Origin: Sipunculus nudus
Taxonomy: Eukaryota; Annelida; Sipuncula; Golfingiida; Sipunculidae
Assembly: GCA_026874595.1 (NCBI GenBank)
Contig: CM049319.1
Location: 61,950,917-62,014,916, forward strand
Direction of reading: 5' to 3'
Length of the DNA stretch: 64,000 nucleotides
Part shown: piece after piece, positions 23,526 through 35,175 of the stretch
How positions within the stretch are numbered: the stretch's first letter is position 1
Layout: the number at the start of each line of letters is the position of its first letter
Notes under the pieces: generated by a model
What the model was told of the DNA's origin: nothing
What the model saw: only the letters and a program-made list of their open reading frames with translations
Databases searched by the model: none
Translations under genes and position numbers: made by a program

Positions 23526-24654
23526 TGTGATATTTGAAATCTCTTTATTTCATTCTCATGGGTGCATGAATTATTTGAGATTTTCTGGTTCCCGAGATGC
23601 AGTAACTAGGTGTTTTTATTCAGATGGCTATTTTTTTTCAATCTGAAGTTTAATGAAGCACATGTTAAGCAAGCTTTGGTGTCTATATTTAAAGAAAATC
23701 AGTAAAAATTGATCATTTGTTGTGGAGATACATGAAGAGTACATATTAGAAGTCTTATTTAAAGTGAATGTGCATAATATGATTAATCAAATGGTAAAAC
23801 AAAACATATTCAGCAAACTACAAAGATGTTTCAAACATTTAGATAACTTAGATTTTCAAGACCTTTGACATGTGATTTAAAATTTAGTAGCTTTTAACTG
23901 TTAAAAGTTCCTTTATCACCAAGAGTCTCTGCCACTTTGAAAAGGCTGCCATGCTAGAGTGAGATTAAGCAGTCACCACAAATACACCATGACACAAAAT
24001 CTCACTGGTCTGATTCTTGGCCTCCTGATAGAACGGGTGTCATCAGATACACAAGAGTGGATTTCACATGTTTAAAACTGGGGCTCAATCCACAATGCTA
24101 TACCACGGTTTCAGTGGTCTGATTACAATTCTGTGCTTTGTGTACAACCTAGTGCCCACCTTGTTGTTCCAGCCCAGAGAACCTTGATATACATAGTAGC
24201 AGTTAAATGCAAGGATGTCTGGGACTGCTGCAATTGAATAAGAGGAGTTTAGCTCAAAATATGCTCAAATACTGCTTGACTAGCCATGACATGGTTATTC
24301 ATTTACATGAATGTGCCTATCAACTTCCTACCAGTTAAAAGTTTTCAATGGAATGATTTCAATTTTTTTGGGGGGGGGGGGGGGTAAACATTAAAGCAGG
24401 GCATGGTCATCCCCGGAGCGTTCCTCCGGCTTCTACTAGGAAGATAATGGTCTTGAGACTGTCCTTGGAGTAGTGTCCTGTTGTATTTCAATGTCCTTAA
24501 CAAACCCTGACCTTGCAAAATTTTGTTACTGCTCAGAGGTTTTACCATTTGCATAGACTAAAACCCAGATGTTGCAAGAAGCATGTTGGAACTCAGGGTC
24601 ATTCACAAGTTACTATATAAAGAACAGGACAGAGTGAAGGTTAATGGCTCTTAC
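23526..24654 (-). other. Probable intron downstream of exon 3; poly-G tract at 24370-24384
   Basis: No coding exon recognised. A 15-bp G run lies beside a T run. Confidence 0.4.
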
Positions 24655-25269
24655 CTGTTCATCAACAGATGTTTTGTGAGATTCCTTGTCAATTTGTGAG
24701 GGTAAAACAGCAAAGTCTAACAGAGTATTGGTTTGAATATCACAAGTTTTTCTTGTTATCTCTGGTTCTTCTTCAATCTCTCCTGGATTTGGTAATCTGG
24801 ACAAGTCTGGTACTTCAGCCTGCACGTCAGTTTCAAATTCCATATCTTTGTCAGTTTCAACCTGGTTGGTCACATGATGCTCCGTGCTGTGGCTTGTAAA
24901 TTTCAGGTCACTGAGAATGTTTTGTACCCTTTTTTTGTGTGAGATCTCTTCACTGACAATCCCTTCATTGTCTTCATAACTGTTATCACAATCAACAGTT
25001 GATAAATCAGATTTGGTCTGTACTTCCTTAACTGATGTGTTTTTAAAATTAGAGTCACTGTTGCCACATTTTTCTGTGATAACGTCAATAAATGAATTGT
25101 TTTGACCACTTTCATTACAATATGTGGTTGTTTTACTGTCAATAGGCTCTGACTGTGCTGGCTCTGACAGTCTGCTGGGTACTGTGCTGCTGAAACTTGC
25201 TGTGTAACCACTGGCAGCCTCCGTATCTGAATCATCATCTGAGTTGTTGTCCAACAAGAAATTGTCTAC
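24655..25269 (-). CDS. Coding exon 3 of an unrecognised acidic protein
   Basis: The 615-bp exon (205 codons, phase 0 at both ends) has a strong acceptor (CCTTTTCTTTACAG upstream) and donor (GAACAG|GTAAGA). The encoded stretch starts VDNFLLDNNSDDDSDTE and is rich in Ser, Asp, Glu and Thr with many Asn and few hydrophobic residues, so it is probably disordered. A weak helical patch contains KKRVQNILSDLKF. Its phase joins exactly to the exon ending at 31833 (..EIEEE|VDNF..). Codon use and the long open frame, in AT-rich surroundings full of stops, support a real exon. No domain is recognised, so no function is proposed. The next exon downstream was not found. Confidence 0.85.
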
Positions 25270-26089
25270 CTGTAAAGAAAAGGATATTGCAAGGGTAAAC
25301 ACTAATTATTCTAAATTTGCACTCGGTTGACTATTTATTCCAGAAATGCACTTTCAATTTCATCTGAAAATACAATATGATGATTATTATCCCAAATTTA
25401 AATTTTATTACACAATTTAAAATAAACAAGAGCCTAGATGCATTAATAATCCCCCTCCATGTGTTTAACTAGGAAAGTGTGGCATCAGTGATGCCTGATA
25501 TCCCTAAACCTTGCCAAGAACCTCTGTTAAAGTCAAAATTTATACAAAATACAAAACAATCAATTTAAAAATAATTCAATGATTAACTTTTAGGTTATTC
25601 AGATGAATCTGTTTCTAACTGGCAGTGTTTAGGGATATTTTTTTTTGTAAATTACACAGAATCGAATAAGAGACCAAAGGTCAGGTCTTGTCTCAACTCA
25701 TATATTGTGCAGGATAAAAGGTAACAAATCATTTCAACTGTTATCTAAAAAAGATGGCTGTCATACCTGTGGCTTAGCTGGATACATGTGATATTTAAAG
25801 CTAACAGCTCCTGCTGTTACTGGGATATTCAGTATAGAGTTTTTACATTAAGCATTTAACATTTAAGGTGGTTACATTTGTATCAGTATGAAGAAGCCAT
25901 TAAGTGCAAAAAAGCCATATACTATTCAAGTCACATCCATTTATTTTTCTTGTTCTCAGATACATTTGACCATGATAGGAAAACAAAGGTTTATTAATTT
26001 CTGACTAATTTAGGAATAAGCAGAAAAAAAAACATTTCACATCACAGAGACTGAGAGGGTTAGGCACTAAAGGCTGCCATTTGCAGGCA
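25270..26089 (-). other. Intron between exons 3 and 2, proximal part
   Basis: AT-rich with no other exon visible. Confidence 0.6.
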
Positions 26090-26425
26090 ACAAGGTACCC
26101 ATGGGTTACTGTGCTCAGTTGAAGTTGACCTTGAAAGTAAAAATCTAAAATAATATCAAATGGACATAAAGTCTAAGAGGAAAAGGTAATATAGGCCATG
26201 GCTGGTTGACATGATTGGTTTGTATTGATGAGTAGGAAATTGTAGTAAATAAAATTTTGTGACCAAACCATGCATTTCCCGATGTTAAAATTGAAGCATA
26301 TGCGCAGTTTGTGACCATAAGATATATATTATTATCATGATCATTGGTTGGCTTTTGATAAATTGTTGACAGTTCAGTAGTTTACACATTTGTTCAATTG
26401 GACATATTTTTTTAAAATTTATATA

Positions 26426-27151
26426 CAGACGACGCCATTTATTTGCAAGTCGGTTAACAGAAAATGCCACTTATTTGCAAGAAATTCTGAAAACCAAAAC
26501 CATCTCCTTTATGTTATCATTAAAAACCAGCGCATTATCGGAAGCCTCATAATCGCAAACTTCCTATTAACGCAAGGGAAAATATGGGCAGAAAGGTAGA
26601 AAACTCACATTAAATGCAAGTACTTCAATGAGTCGGTGAGTTGTGTTTGTGTTATCCCATTAATGATCATAGACGGGAACTTCAAAAGTAGCCACTGTGA
26701 TAACTGCAGGTGCACATGTGTACAAAGGACCTCAATTACCCTGTGCTTGGTGATGCAGTTCGATAGGGTCACAGCACGCATCTCTTTGAAGTGGGTTAAC
26801 AATGGTAGGTTAAAAATATGTCACGCATATTAAACACCTTGATCACGAGAGCATATATATATAACGATATATGTGATCTTTAATAACTCTCTATGGCTTG
26901 GTTTTTAATGTTTTCTCTTGTATATATTTTCATTTTTAATAAAAGTTATGTGATATTGGTGTTTTATTCTCTATCACTATATGAATAGCGTTACAAAACA
27001 AATGCTAAATTAATTAGATATTCGGCGATCCAATCGATCATTCGGCTTCCCCTTGCACATGGTGGACGGTGAAGTTCGCCTAAATGCAACTTTGGTTAAT
27101 TGCAACAAATTTGCTTGACAAAAGCCTCTTGCAATTAAGCGGCTTCGTCTG
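26426..27151. mobile_element. 726-bp pogo/Tc1-like MITE with TA target duplication
   Basis: Inverted ends begin CAGACGA(C/A)GCC and continue TTA(T/A)TTGCAAG. TA flanks both sides. Near the left end the TTATTTGCAAG word is repeated in direct orientation, as in pogo/Tigger ends with paired transposase sites. Copy B9 is uninterrupted at the homologous point (about 50195-50220), giving an empty site. No transposase frame remains. Confidence 0.75.
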
Positions 27152-27229
27152 TATTATTAAAAATATGTATTTTTTATTTTCCACAGATGTACAGACTTGG
27201 TGGTGGTGGTGGTGTGTGTGTGTGGTGGT

Positions 27230-27243
27230 GGGGGGGGGGGGGG
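27230..27243 (+). repeat. GGT/GT-rich region with poly-G run
   Basis: (GGT)n and (GT)n lead into a 14-bp G run. Confidence 0.85.
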
Positions 27244-28790
27244 ACAGGGTGAATCAAGGGATTAAAGTTTAACATCTGCAATGTTACACAACTAAATATA
27301 TAAGTTGATTTCAAATTTCTGACTTTAATAGCTTAAATCAATACACATACAGCAAATGAACATTACTTCAACGTGTCATAGGAAAAATTTTTATACTCAA
27401 TATATATTTAATGATAATGGAGAGATGGTGAAAAACAGAGCTGATCACTTTACGTTCCATTCTCATGGGGAAAGAATGTTTCAATCAGATCTTAATTTTT
27501 TTAAATCCAATTATTTTTTTAATTAAATAAATTTTACACATTTGCAATAAAAACCAATGTCCCAGTGCACAGGTGCAAAGGAATCAATGGCAGCAGGGAA
27601 GGGGGTATGGTGGGATAAACAACACTTCTGCATATACATACAGGGCAAACAAAGTTTGATCTCTAATTCTGCTGAGGCAGGAAATAATGAACAAATGTTT
27701 GTTACAGATCTTCATTTTACTATCACATCATTTTTTTATTTTAAGTTTATATTTTTCTATACATTTCCAATATTATATATATATCTGAATGTAAAAGTTG
27801 ATTTATATTTCTAAATTGTATCATTATAAAGCTCAATTAGATAACAGCCCATCATGCATACAAATGTATACAGTAGAGCGCCATTTTTCCAAAGTCTCTG
27901 GAGACAAGCTTTTCTGTCAGAAAAACAAATTTTCAGAAATTTGGTCGGGGGTCCAGGGCGAAATTTGTATGACAGTTCATGATTAACTTAACGCAATATT
28001 ACTGAGGGAACACTGTGTTTCTTTTAGACCCACTTAATTTACAACCTGAACTAAAAATATTGGATTATTGCAGAGTTTGACAGGTAAAACACATTGAAAC
28101 CTGTGTTTAAGATACTTGTCTGCCATTTTTTCCAACAAATTCACAGGAGAAAAAGGTCAAATGACATGGCCATTATTGTAGCTCAGTTAGGTTCTTTAAC
28201 AGCCCTCAGGCAGGGCCAGTGCGGCACATGCATGATGCAGTCGGTTTTTTTCTTTGACTCAATATCTCTGGCAAATGACAGCAAGACGACTGTGTTCAAT
28301 TGGTGTTCTTCTTGACAATAACATGGAAATGATAAATAAAGCAAGTGACAACAATAGAGCCTCAAGAAAAAATTCAATAACTAGCCAAATTTTCAAGTTT
28401 TTATTTCCAAATTTCATATCTAAACAAATTAAATACTTATGTTAACATGCTGTGTAAACTAAATCAATAGTACTCACAGGAAAAAAAACATGCCTTGTTC
28501 ATAGTTAGGCAAAATTTAAGGTACTGATTTTATATTTATGCTGATAACTTAAAAAACTTACAAAATTAAGATCTAATTTTGGGTAAACAATTGAATCTTA
28601 TACTTAAACAAAGTTATATACTTGGAAAAAAAGTCTCTACCTAATTTTTTTTAAATTTTCATGGTGAGCAAATATTTTTCCAGATTTTTACAAAGTCTAA
28701 TATGTTTAAGCCCATATCTTATAGATATTACACTTGACAATCTTAATTTCTTGCATGTATATAAGAATTATAAATTTTTACTTGCCCATG

Positions 28791-31700
28791 AAGGATCAGT
28801 GATCAAATTCATCATGAACATGAAGTATTTCTTATGTTTAAATTGCAAGTTTAATAGCATGTTAGAAATAAACATGTTCAAACTACCATAGTATCCACAG
28901 ACAATTAATCCCCCCCTTAAGAATAAGCCCCCATCTCCAGCAGCATATACGGACACTTGGCAAACAACATTGGTTTCTTCCATCTATCAACTTTATAAGC
29001 AACATTTAGCTATCCAAGATCTTTGGTCAATTTGATTTTTGGACAAATTCATACATCCCTTATTGAGATAAATATGATTTTGTGTGATTTTCACCATATA
29101 AGCCAATATTCAAGCTCAAGGTCACATTAAGGTGAGAAACTATTGGTAAATATGTATAATGAGTTTCATGTGAATCTAAAGGATTTTTGGTAAGTCAGCC
29201 AGATGCCTCCAAAGTGGTGACCTCTGACCTCATTAAATATGCATGGATTTTGCTGGAAATTGAACTTAGGTGAGATACTTATTGATTAGCATTTCTGATG
29301 AGTTTTATCATAATCCTTCATATTCATCTTTAGTTATCACAGTGACACCACAAAGTAGCCTAATGACCCATGACCTTGTAAAATATGCATGGATGTTGCC
29401 CATAATTGAACTCGGGAGAGAAAATTTGTAGGTTAGAATTTATGGTGAGTTAAGTGAAAATCCAAAGCCCCTGTAAGTAATCATTGTGTCACTAAAAGTT
29501 AACGGAAAGACGTTATTAGAGACCGAAGGTGGGTATATCATAATACTCCAGTCATTTGACGGGTGTTTAATAAAGAACTAGAAACTGTAAAAAGTGTTCT
29601 TCTTTGTAGGTGGTCACTAAATTTAGGTGGTTGATAAGCAAGGTTCAACTGCAGTTGCTAAGCCATGATGTTGACCACATAAAGAAGTGACATGGCAAGT
29701 CACGTTTTATCTGGTATCCATATTTATCAGAGATACCAATCACACTCTGAAAAGGAAGCAGAGATCGGATGGTTTACCCTACCGTTGGATAAAACCCAGG
29801 TTATACCTGGGTAAAACCCAGGCTGAGAAAAATTGGTTTTACCCAGGTTTAACCCAGAATTTCTGGTTTTTACCCTTGCATTCTGTTAATTGAAGTAACT
29901 TGTTCTGCACAGCCAAACATGAGTCCAAGTGTGAGTAAATGGCTTCTTTTTGACCGGAGTGAGGTAGTCAAGAGCCACTTGGCTTGCTTTCAATATTCAC
30001 AAAGTATGTATAAAACTTCTGCTGACAACCAGACTGATACTTTGTTTGGGTCCTGCTTGATGAAAGCAAATTAAAACTGGGAAGATCTTTGGGTAATAGG
30101 CTGGGCAAAATAAAGGCGAAACCTAGGTTGGGTTAAATAGGCTTTACCTGCATCAATTGCGAACCTTACAGGAAGGATTAGAATTTTCCCTGGTAAGAAT
30201 AACAAGATACCTGCCAAGAACACCACTCCCACTTGCTGGAGTTTTAATATTTAGCAGAGTCAAATTTGTTATTTACCAGACACAAAATGTGGTAATGCAT
30301 GTTTATGATTACTTCTTAATCCAGGGATTTAGAGTGATTTGATTTTACTAATCTGATTGCCTGAAGGCTTCACTTGTATGAACAGTCTGTTCTATTAGCC
30401 TTGATTTAATCTGTAGTTTTTAGATTATATTGTACAGCGCTTGCTGGGCAATTGGTAAATTTTCTAATAATGTGGGCTCTTCCCCATGGTTTTGGTGCAG
30501 ATAAATCTAAAGCACTATCACCTTACAGTGAATAAATAGAAAGGATCTTTCCTTAAGCTTTGTTACCTCAAAAACTGACATGCTAGAAGAAATCCCAGCA
30601 GGAACTTAGTTATATAGCTCCAATATGGCATCTTAGCAGAGAATGAGGTTTTAACTGGCAGTTGTTGGGACTACTTGAGACCACAGTTGGTGCCATCTAC
30701 CAGAGACTGGAGGCACTATTCACCTCATGTTTCAATCATTAAATTTTAAGAATTATTGGCACAATTATTGTTGAAATGAAACCCAAGAGGGAAGGGGTTT
30801 TCTAAATATACAATGATGTGGATTTTATCAAATGTATTGTCTATTTGAAACATGGTTTCCCTGACAGGGTACCCATACTTTCAGCAGATAATTTTTTATT
30901 ACTCTTCATGACCTTTAATAAAAAATTCATAACCTTTTGCACCGTAACTTTGACAAGAAACTATCAAATATGAAACAGGCAATTAAGATCATCCATGACT
31001 ATCTGCATATGACAGGGTTCCCACACGTCCAGAAAAACTGATTTTTCATATTTTTTTCACGAATTATTTTTGAAAACTTACAAAAAAAATATGAATTTAT
31101 AAGTACTTTTTTTTAAATCATAACATTTTAAGGGCATTGGAAGCCTGTCTCAGCCTCGTTTGACAGACTCCTTTGCAATAAATAAGGTAATAAACACTTG
31201 CCTGAAGCATTTTTTTACCAGCAACAGTTTGAGATGACAGGGGCCTGGAGTCTTCCAATACCTGTAGTAAAAGAGGTGTATAATAAATGACAGTCTCACA
31301 GCAGTGTTGAAGGGTCTTTTCAGTAATAGTTTAAGGGAATTTCCTCAGTTAAAACATCAGACATCAGAATAGGTCCCCTTAATAATACTGCAAGCTTGAA
31401 ACTGTGATATTAACAATACATAAAATTTTCAAGAAGTTAACAAAATGAAAAATAATACCTTTTGAAAGGTCCTAAGAGATGATTTTTGCACCAGCAAGAG
31501 AGAGAAAAGAAGTTTTCCATAACTGTGTCCAATTTTAACTGCAAGGAACATTTTGGTCCTGCAATCTACACTTTGTGGTCTTTAAAAAGATTGGATTTTA
31601 AGAACTTAAAATTAAAGTCTTTGAAATCATCACCAAATTTGCAAAAATAGGACTAGTCATGTATATTTAAATTCTGTCTTTTATAATTCAAACTTTAAGA

Positions 31701-31832
31701 GTTTTAATATTAATCCAAATTAATTAAATAAATTTAAACTAGCATCATAAACATAACATTCAGTCATTTTACCTTTACTCACATGAACCCTATTAACACA
31801 CCATAACATTAAAATGACAAGGTTCAACTGAC
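28791..31832 (-). other. Intron between exons 3 and 2, distal part
   Basis: No exon seen. It contains an isolated pogo/Tigger-type terminal repeat (29596-29652; read on minus as CAGTTGAACCTTGCTTATC) without a visible partner, and a cluster of inverted ACCCAGGT/ACCTGGGT words at 29776-29862. Confidence 0.5.
29776..29862. repeat. Short inverted-repeat cluster (ACCCAGGT words)
   Basis: ACCCAGGTTATACCTGGGT is a near-perfect palindrome, followed by further AACCCAGG and TTTTACCCAGG words in both orientations. Confidence 0.7.
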
Positions 31833-31990
31833 CTCTTCCTCAATTTCATTGCTGTCGGATGCGTCCTTCATGACCTTGACCTCATCAGTTGACCTTGAAA
31901 CAGCAGTTTTAGAGTTGGAACTCCAAGAGGGCATCTCTTGATTTGATGACGGTGGAATCACTTGGCGGAGCATCTGTCGCTGAATGTCCA
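31833..31990 (-). CDS. Coding exon 2 of an unrecognised acidic protein
   Basis: The 158-bp exon supplies two bases to a split codon and then 52 codons. The acceptor is TTTCCTGTAAAG and the donor GAAGAG|GTCAGT. Both phases match the neighbours: exon 1 leaves one base (giving a Val codon) and exon 3 starts in phase 0. The peptide starts DIQRQMLRQVIPPSSNQ and ends in an acidic run (DASDSNEIEEE). The first part could be a short amphipathic helix; the rest looks disordered. The exact phase agreement across two introns is the main evidence that the three exons form one gene. Confidence 0.85.
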
Positions 31991-33046
31991 CTTTACAGGA
32001 AAGTATAGTTAGTTCATGTTAACAAGAGCAGAAACAGATTTCGATATTTACATCATTCCATCACACAATTCTATCATCACTGTAGGTGAAATAGCTATCC
32101 CTAACAGGATTCATCTACACCAAATGATGACGGATAAAGAAAGACCAATCAGGAATTGGTCAAGACCAGATCCCAATCTTAAGTGTATAATATGGAATGA
32201 ATAATATTTCATTAAAATGAAATATCATTTTTGAATAGCCTGAACTGAATGGACTCTGGCAAAATATTCCTTAATTTCTTTAAAAATGTATGTGCAGAAA
32301 GCATGAATATCCAAGGATTGTGGAGGCTCAAAATCTGAATCAAGGTTTGGGCTGGACAGGATCCAGGTTAAGGTTTGTACTGTTATCGATGCAGATCAGA
32401 ATTTGTTCTGGTCCTGACCAGTCAGGATCAGTACCACAGCAAATCCTGATATTGGGCTAGACTCGACCCTGAGCAGGGTTTAAGCTAGACTGAATCACAA
32501 TTTGAATTTGGTCTGGACACACACAAACACACACAGGGGTTAGTGTATCTGATGCTTGAAGTGCCTTCCAGATGCTTGGTTTTCAGGGTTTGAGTGTCCA
32601 ATCAAAAGTACTAATAATGGCTGTAGGATCAAAGCTGGCTATTGTAGCAGTCACTTACTACTGACAACTAACATAAACACACTTGTCAGTTGTGCAAACA
32701 GTGCACTGATAAATGATAGTGAACCCTTTTATATCATTCAATAGAAAAATTTTATAATGACACAGTATACAAAACTATAATGAGACAAAAATGACTCAAA
32801 TTACTTAAAAAAAGATTCAGTTTTACATAACCCTTCAAAATTATCACAGATCCCCTCCCATTGGGCACTCTAAATTCCCATGTGACCCTAAAAAAAATGT
32901 TAGTGTTAGTACCCTGGACTCCCAAAATTTTCTCCTACATAGAAAGCCCTGTATATATATATACTCAACTTGCCCTAATGCTAGCCTTCCAGATTATGAA
33001 TAATTATAAAGATAAGAAAAAGAATATGGAGCTGGTTAAGTCTCAC
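31991..33046 (-). other. Intron between exons 2 and 1
   Basis: AT-rich. A stretch at about 32340-32530 repeats short words such as CTGGAC, GATC and TTTGG..CTGGAC irregularly. No exon or element recognised. Confidence 0.55.
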
Positions 33047-33224
33047 CATGAGTGAGGTGAGAGAATCCCTGAAGGAAGTCTTCATATGACTGTTCTCCCT
33101 TCCTGCAGAAGGCACTCAGCGCATCCTGTACTGAGGAGTCATGGGAAGGCTGATGTTCTGTACCACTCTGGGCATCGTCAGTCTGATCTTCCTCGTTGTG
33201 ACTTCCACCTTTCGGATGCTTCAT
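33047..33224 (-). CDS. First coding exon of an unrecognised acidic protein
   Basis: The start codon at 33224-33222 has A at -3 and an in-frame TAA 9 bases upstream, so the start is well placed. The exon runs 59 codons plus one base to a good donor (CATG|GTGAGA). The peptide opens MKHPKGGSHNEEDQTDD, with a hydrophilic first half, then a more structured stretch (ALSAFCRKGEQSYEDFLQGF) continuing into exon 2, which may be a short folded helix. No family is recognised. A possible 3' splice site (TTGTAG, about 33243) just upstream would allow a 5' non-coding exon farther away. The sequence immediately upstream of the ATG is a copy of the tandem unit that forms the 5.5-kb array. Confidence 0.85.
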
Positions 33225-33275
33225 GGTCAGTGTTTAATATAATCCTACAATTTGTTAGAGAATAACTGTCATAAA
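33225..33275 (-). repeat. Truncated 118-bp-type repeat unit abutting the start codon
   Basis: On plus, CAGTGTTTAATATAATCCTACAAT and AACTGTCATAAA match the array unit (CAGTGTTGTATATAATCC and AACTGTCAT). The unit is cut by the family A element at 33276 and continues after it at 34752 (TAAATAAACATGCAGTCAT). Confidence 0.75.
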
Positions 33276-34751
33276 CTAGAATACGGGTAGTCGACAAGCG
33301 ACTACGTGTATCCGCCAAAATCAGAGAAGGACGGGTGAAGTGAGGCATGGATTGAGTGGCAAGGGGATATAGAGTTACATATGTAAAATATTAGTATTGG
33401 ATCTCTGCCACATAAACATGATTGTAGATGGCGCCACCTGTTATTTGAACGAGAAACTATCCAAGATATATACACATGCAAAATTTCAAGTGGAAAAGTC
33501 AAACCACTGCAGAGATATGAGTGATTTTATCCCACAGCAGACAAACAGATGGACGCTGTGCAAACATGGTTGCAGGTGGCGCCACCTTTTGTTGTGTATG
33601 TTATAAAGCTATCCCAGGGCTACATTTGTGTAAAATTTTTTTCCGGATCGGTCAAACGGTTCCCGAGATATGAGCTTGGATGTCTGCAGCGTTAACATGA
33701 ATGTAGGTGGCGCCACCTGTCATAAAATCAAGGAAGCTATCTAGGATGTATACGCATGCCGAATTTTAGGTGAATTAGTCAAACCATTGCAGAGATATGA
33801 GTGATTTTAACCCCAGGCAGATGAACAAATGGACACTGTGCAAACATGGTTGCAGGTGGCGCCATCTTTTGTTGTGTATGTTATAAAGCTATCCCAGGGC
33901 TACATTTGTGTAAAATTTTTTTCCGGAACGGTCAAACGGTTCCCGAGATATATGGGTTTATGTGTGGAGCGTTAACGTGAATGTAGGTGGCGCCACCTGT
34001 CATAAAATCAAGAAAGCTATCTAGGATGTATATGTATGCCGATTTTTAGGTGAATTAGTCAAACCACTGCAGAGATATGAGTGATTTTAACCCCAGGCAG
34101 ATGAACAAATGGACACCGTGCAAACATGGTTGCAGGTGGCGCCACCTTTTGTTGTGTATGTTATAAAGCTATCCCAGGGCTACATTTGTGTAAAAATTTT
34201 TTCCGGATCGGTCAAACGGTTCCCGAGATATATGGGTTTATGTGTGGAGCGTTAACGTGAATGTAGGTGGCGCCACCTGTCATAAAATTGAGAAAGCTAT
34301 CTAGGATGTATATGCATGCCAAATTTTAGGTGAATTAGTCAAACCACTGCAGAGATATGAGTGATTTTAACCCAAGGCAGATGAACAGATGGACACTGTG
34401 CAAACATGGTTGCAGGTGGCGCCACCTTTTGTTGTGTATGTTATAAAGCTATCCCAGGGCTACATTTGTGTAAAAAAATTTTCCGGATCAGTCAAACGGT
34501 TCCCGAGATATATGGGTTTATGTGTGTAAACAGACGCACAAACGGACGCTGGGCAGAGACGAAAGGTCAGAGGTCAAGGTCACTTGGTTAGGCACCAGTT
34601 CACATGTGACCCGATAATTTGTGTAAGTTTCGGAAAAATCTGTCCAGTAGTCTCAGAGGAGTTCTCCAGAAACGAACGCGGCGGCGGTGGCGGCGGCGGC
34701 GGAACCCGGTCAAAAACATAGTATCCGCAAAACTTCGTTTTGGAGGATACA
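33276..34751 (+). mobile_element. Family A HINE-like element, copy A4, inserted in a repeat unit
   Basis: Full 5' end (CTAGAATACGGGTAGTCGAC, hairpin, TATCCGCC) and full 3' hairpin ending GGATACAA. The core contains three tandem 280-bp units (33689-34528). GGC/GCC-rich codon-like repeats occur just before the 3' hairpin. Only ~50 bp separate it from the start codon of exon 1, so it may lie in the promoter or 5' UTR region. Confidence 0.85.
33689..34528 (+). repeat. Three tandem 280-bp units inside copy A4
   Basis: GCGTTAAC(A/G)TGAATGTAGG recurs at 33689, 33969 and 34249, with very similar sequence between. Each unit has two GGTGGCGCCACC-type motifs. Confidence 0.85.
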
Positions 34752-34825
34752 ATAAATAAACATGCAGTCATTCAATATACTTAAACTTCAGTCTGTTATA
34801 CAAGTGGGTGCCTATTGACAGCATT

Positions 34826-34886
<61 letters not shown>

Positions 34887-35175
34887 AATAAATATATATA
34901 TATATAACCCTACAATGTGTCATAAACAAAGTTTTGTCATAGGTAAATTTACATGCAGTCATACAATATATCTAAACTAGAGTCTGTTCTACCACTAAGT
35001 ACCCATTGGCAGTGTTGTTTAGAACCCTACGATGTGTCATAAACAACTGCCATAAAGAAATGTTATGTATATGCAGTCATACAATATATTCAAACTACAC
35101 TCTGTTCTGCCAGTAGGTGCCCATTGAAAGTGTTGTATATAATCCTAACAATGTCAGAAACAACTGTCATGGGTA
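34752..35175. repeat. Longer (~118 bp) progenitor units beside the 78-bp array
   Basis: ATGCAGTCAT marks units at 34762, 34953 and 35071. The last two are 118 bp apart, and the first spacing is longer by about the length of an inserted TA microsatellite. Compared with the 78-bp unit these carry an extra ~40 bp (ACAATATATTCAAACT..CTCTGTTCTGCC) between the AAATTAACA and CAGTAGGTGCCC blocks. Confidence 0.75.
34827..34907. repeat. (TA)n microsatellite
   Basis: About 80 bp of TA with a few interruptions, within a 118-bp-type unit. Confidence 0.95.

Larger units (their letters stand above)
26090..28790 (+). mobile_element. Family B HINE-like element, copy B5, in an intron
   Basis: The 5' signature is mutated (CAAGGTACCCATGGGTTACTG, then GCTCAGTTG). 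It is co-linear with copy B9 (49870-51751). Extra sequence relative to B9 includes a pogo/Tc1-like MITE (26426-27151), a GGT-rich/poly-G region and further segments up to about 28090. The 3' third is present to about 28790 but the hairpin is missing. It sits antisense to the host gene. Confidence 0.65.

Noticed and set aside
27870-28090. Possible second pogo-type insertion starting CAGTAGAGCGCC in copy B5
   Set aside because: The left end is TIR-like and follows TA, but no matching inverted right end was found.
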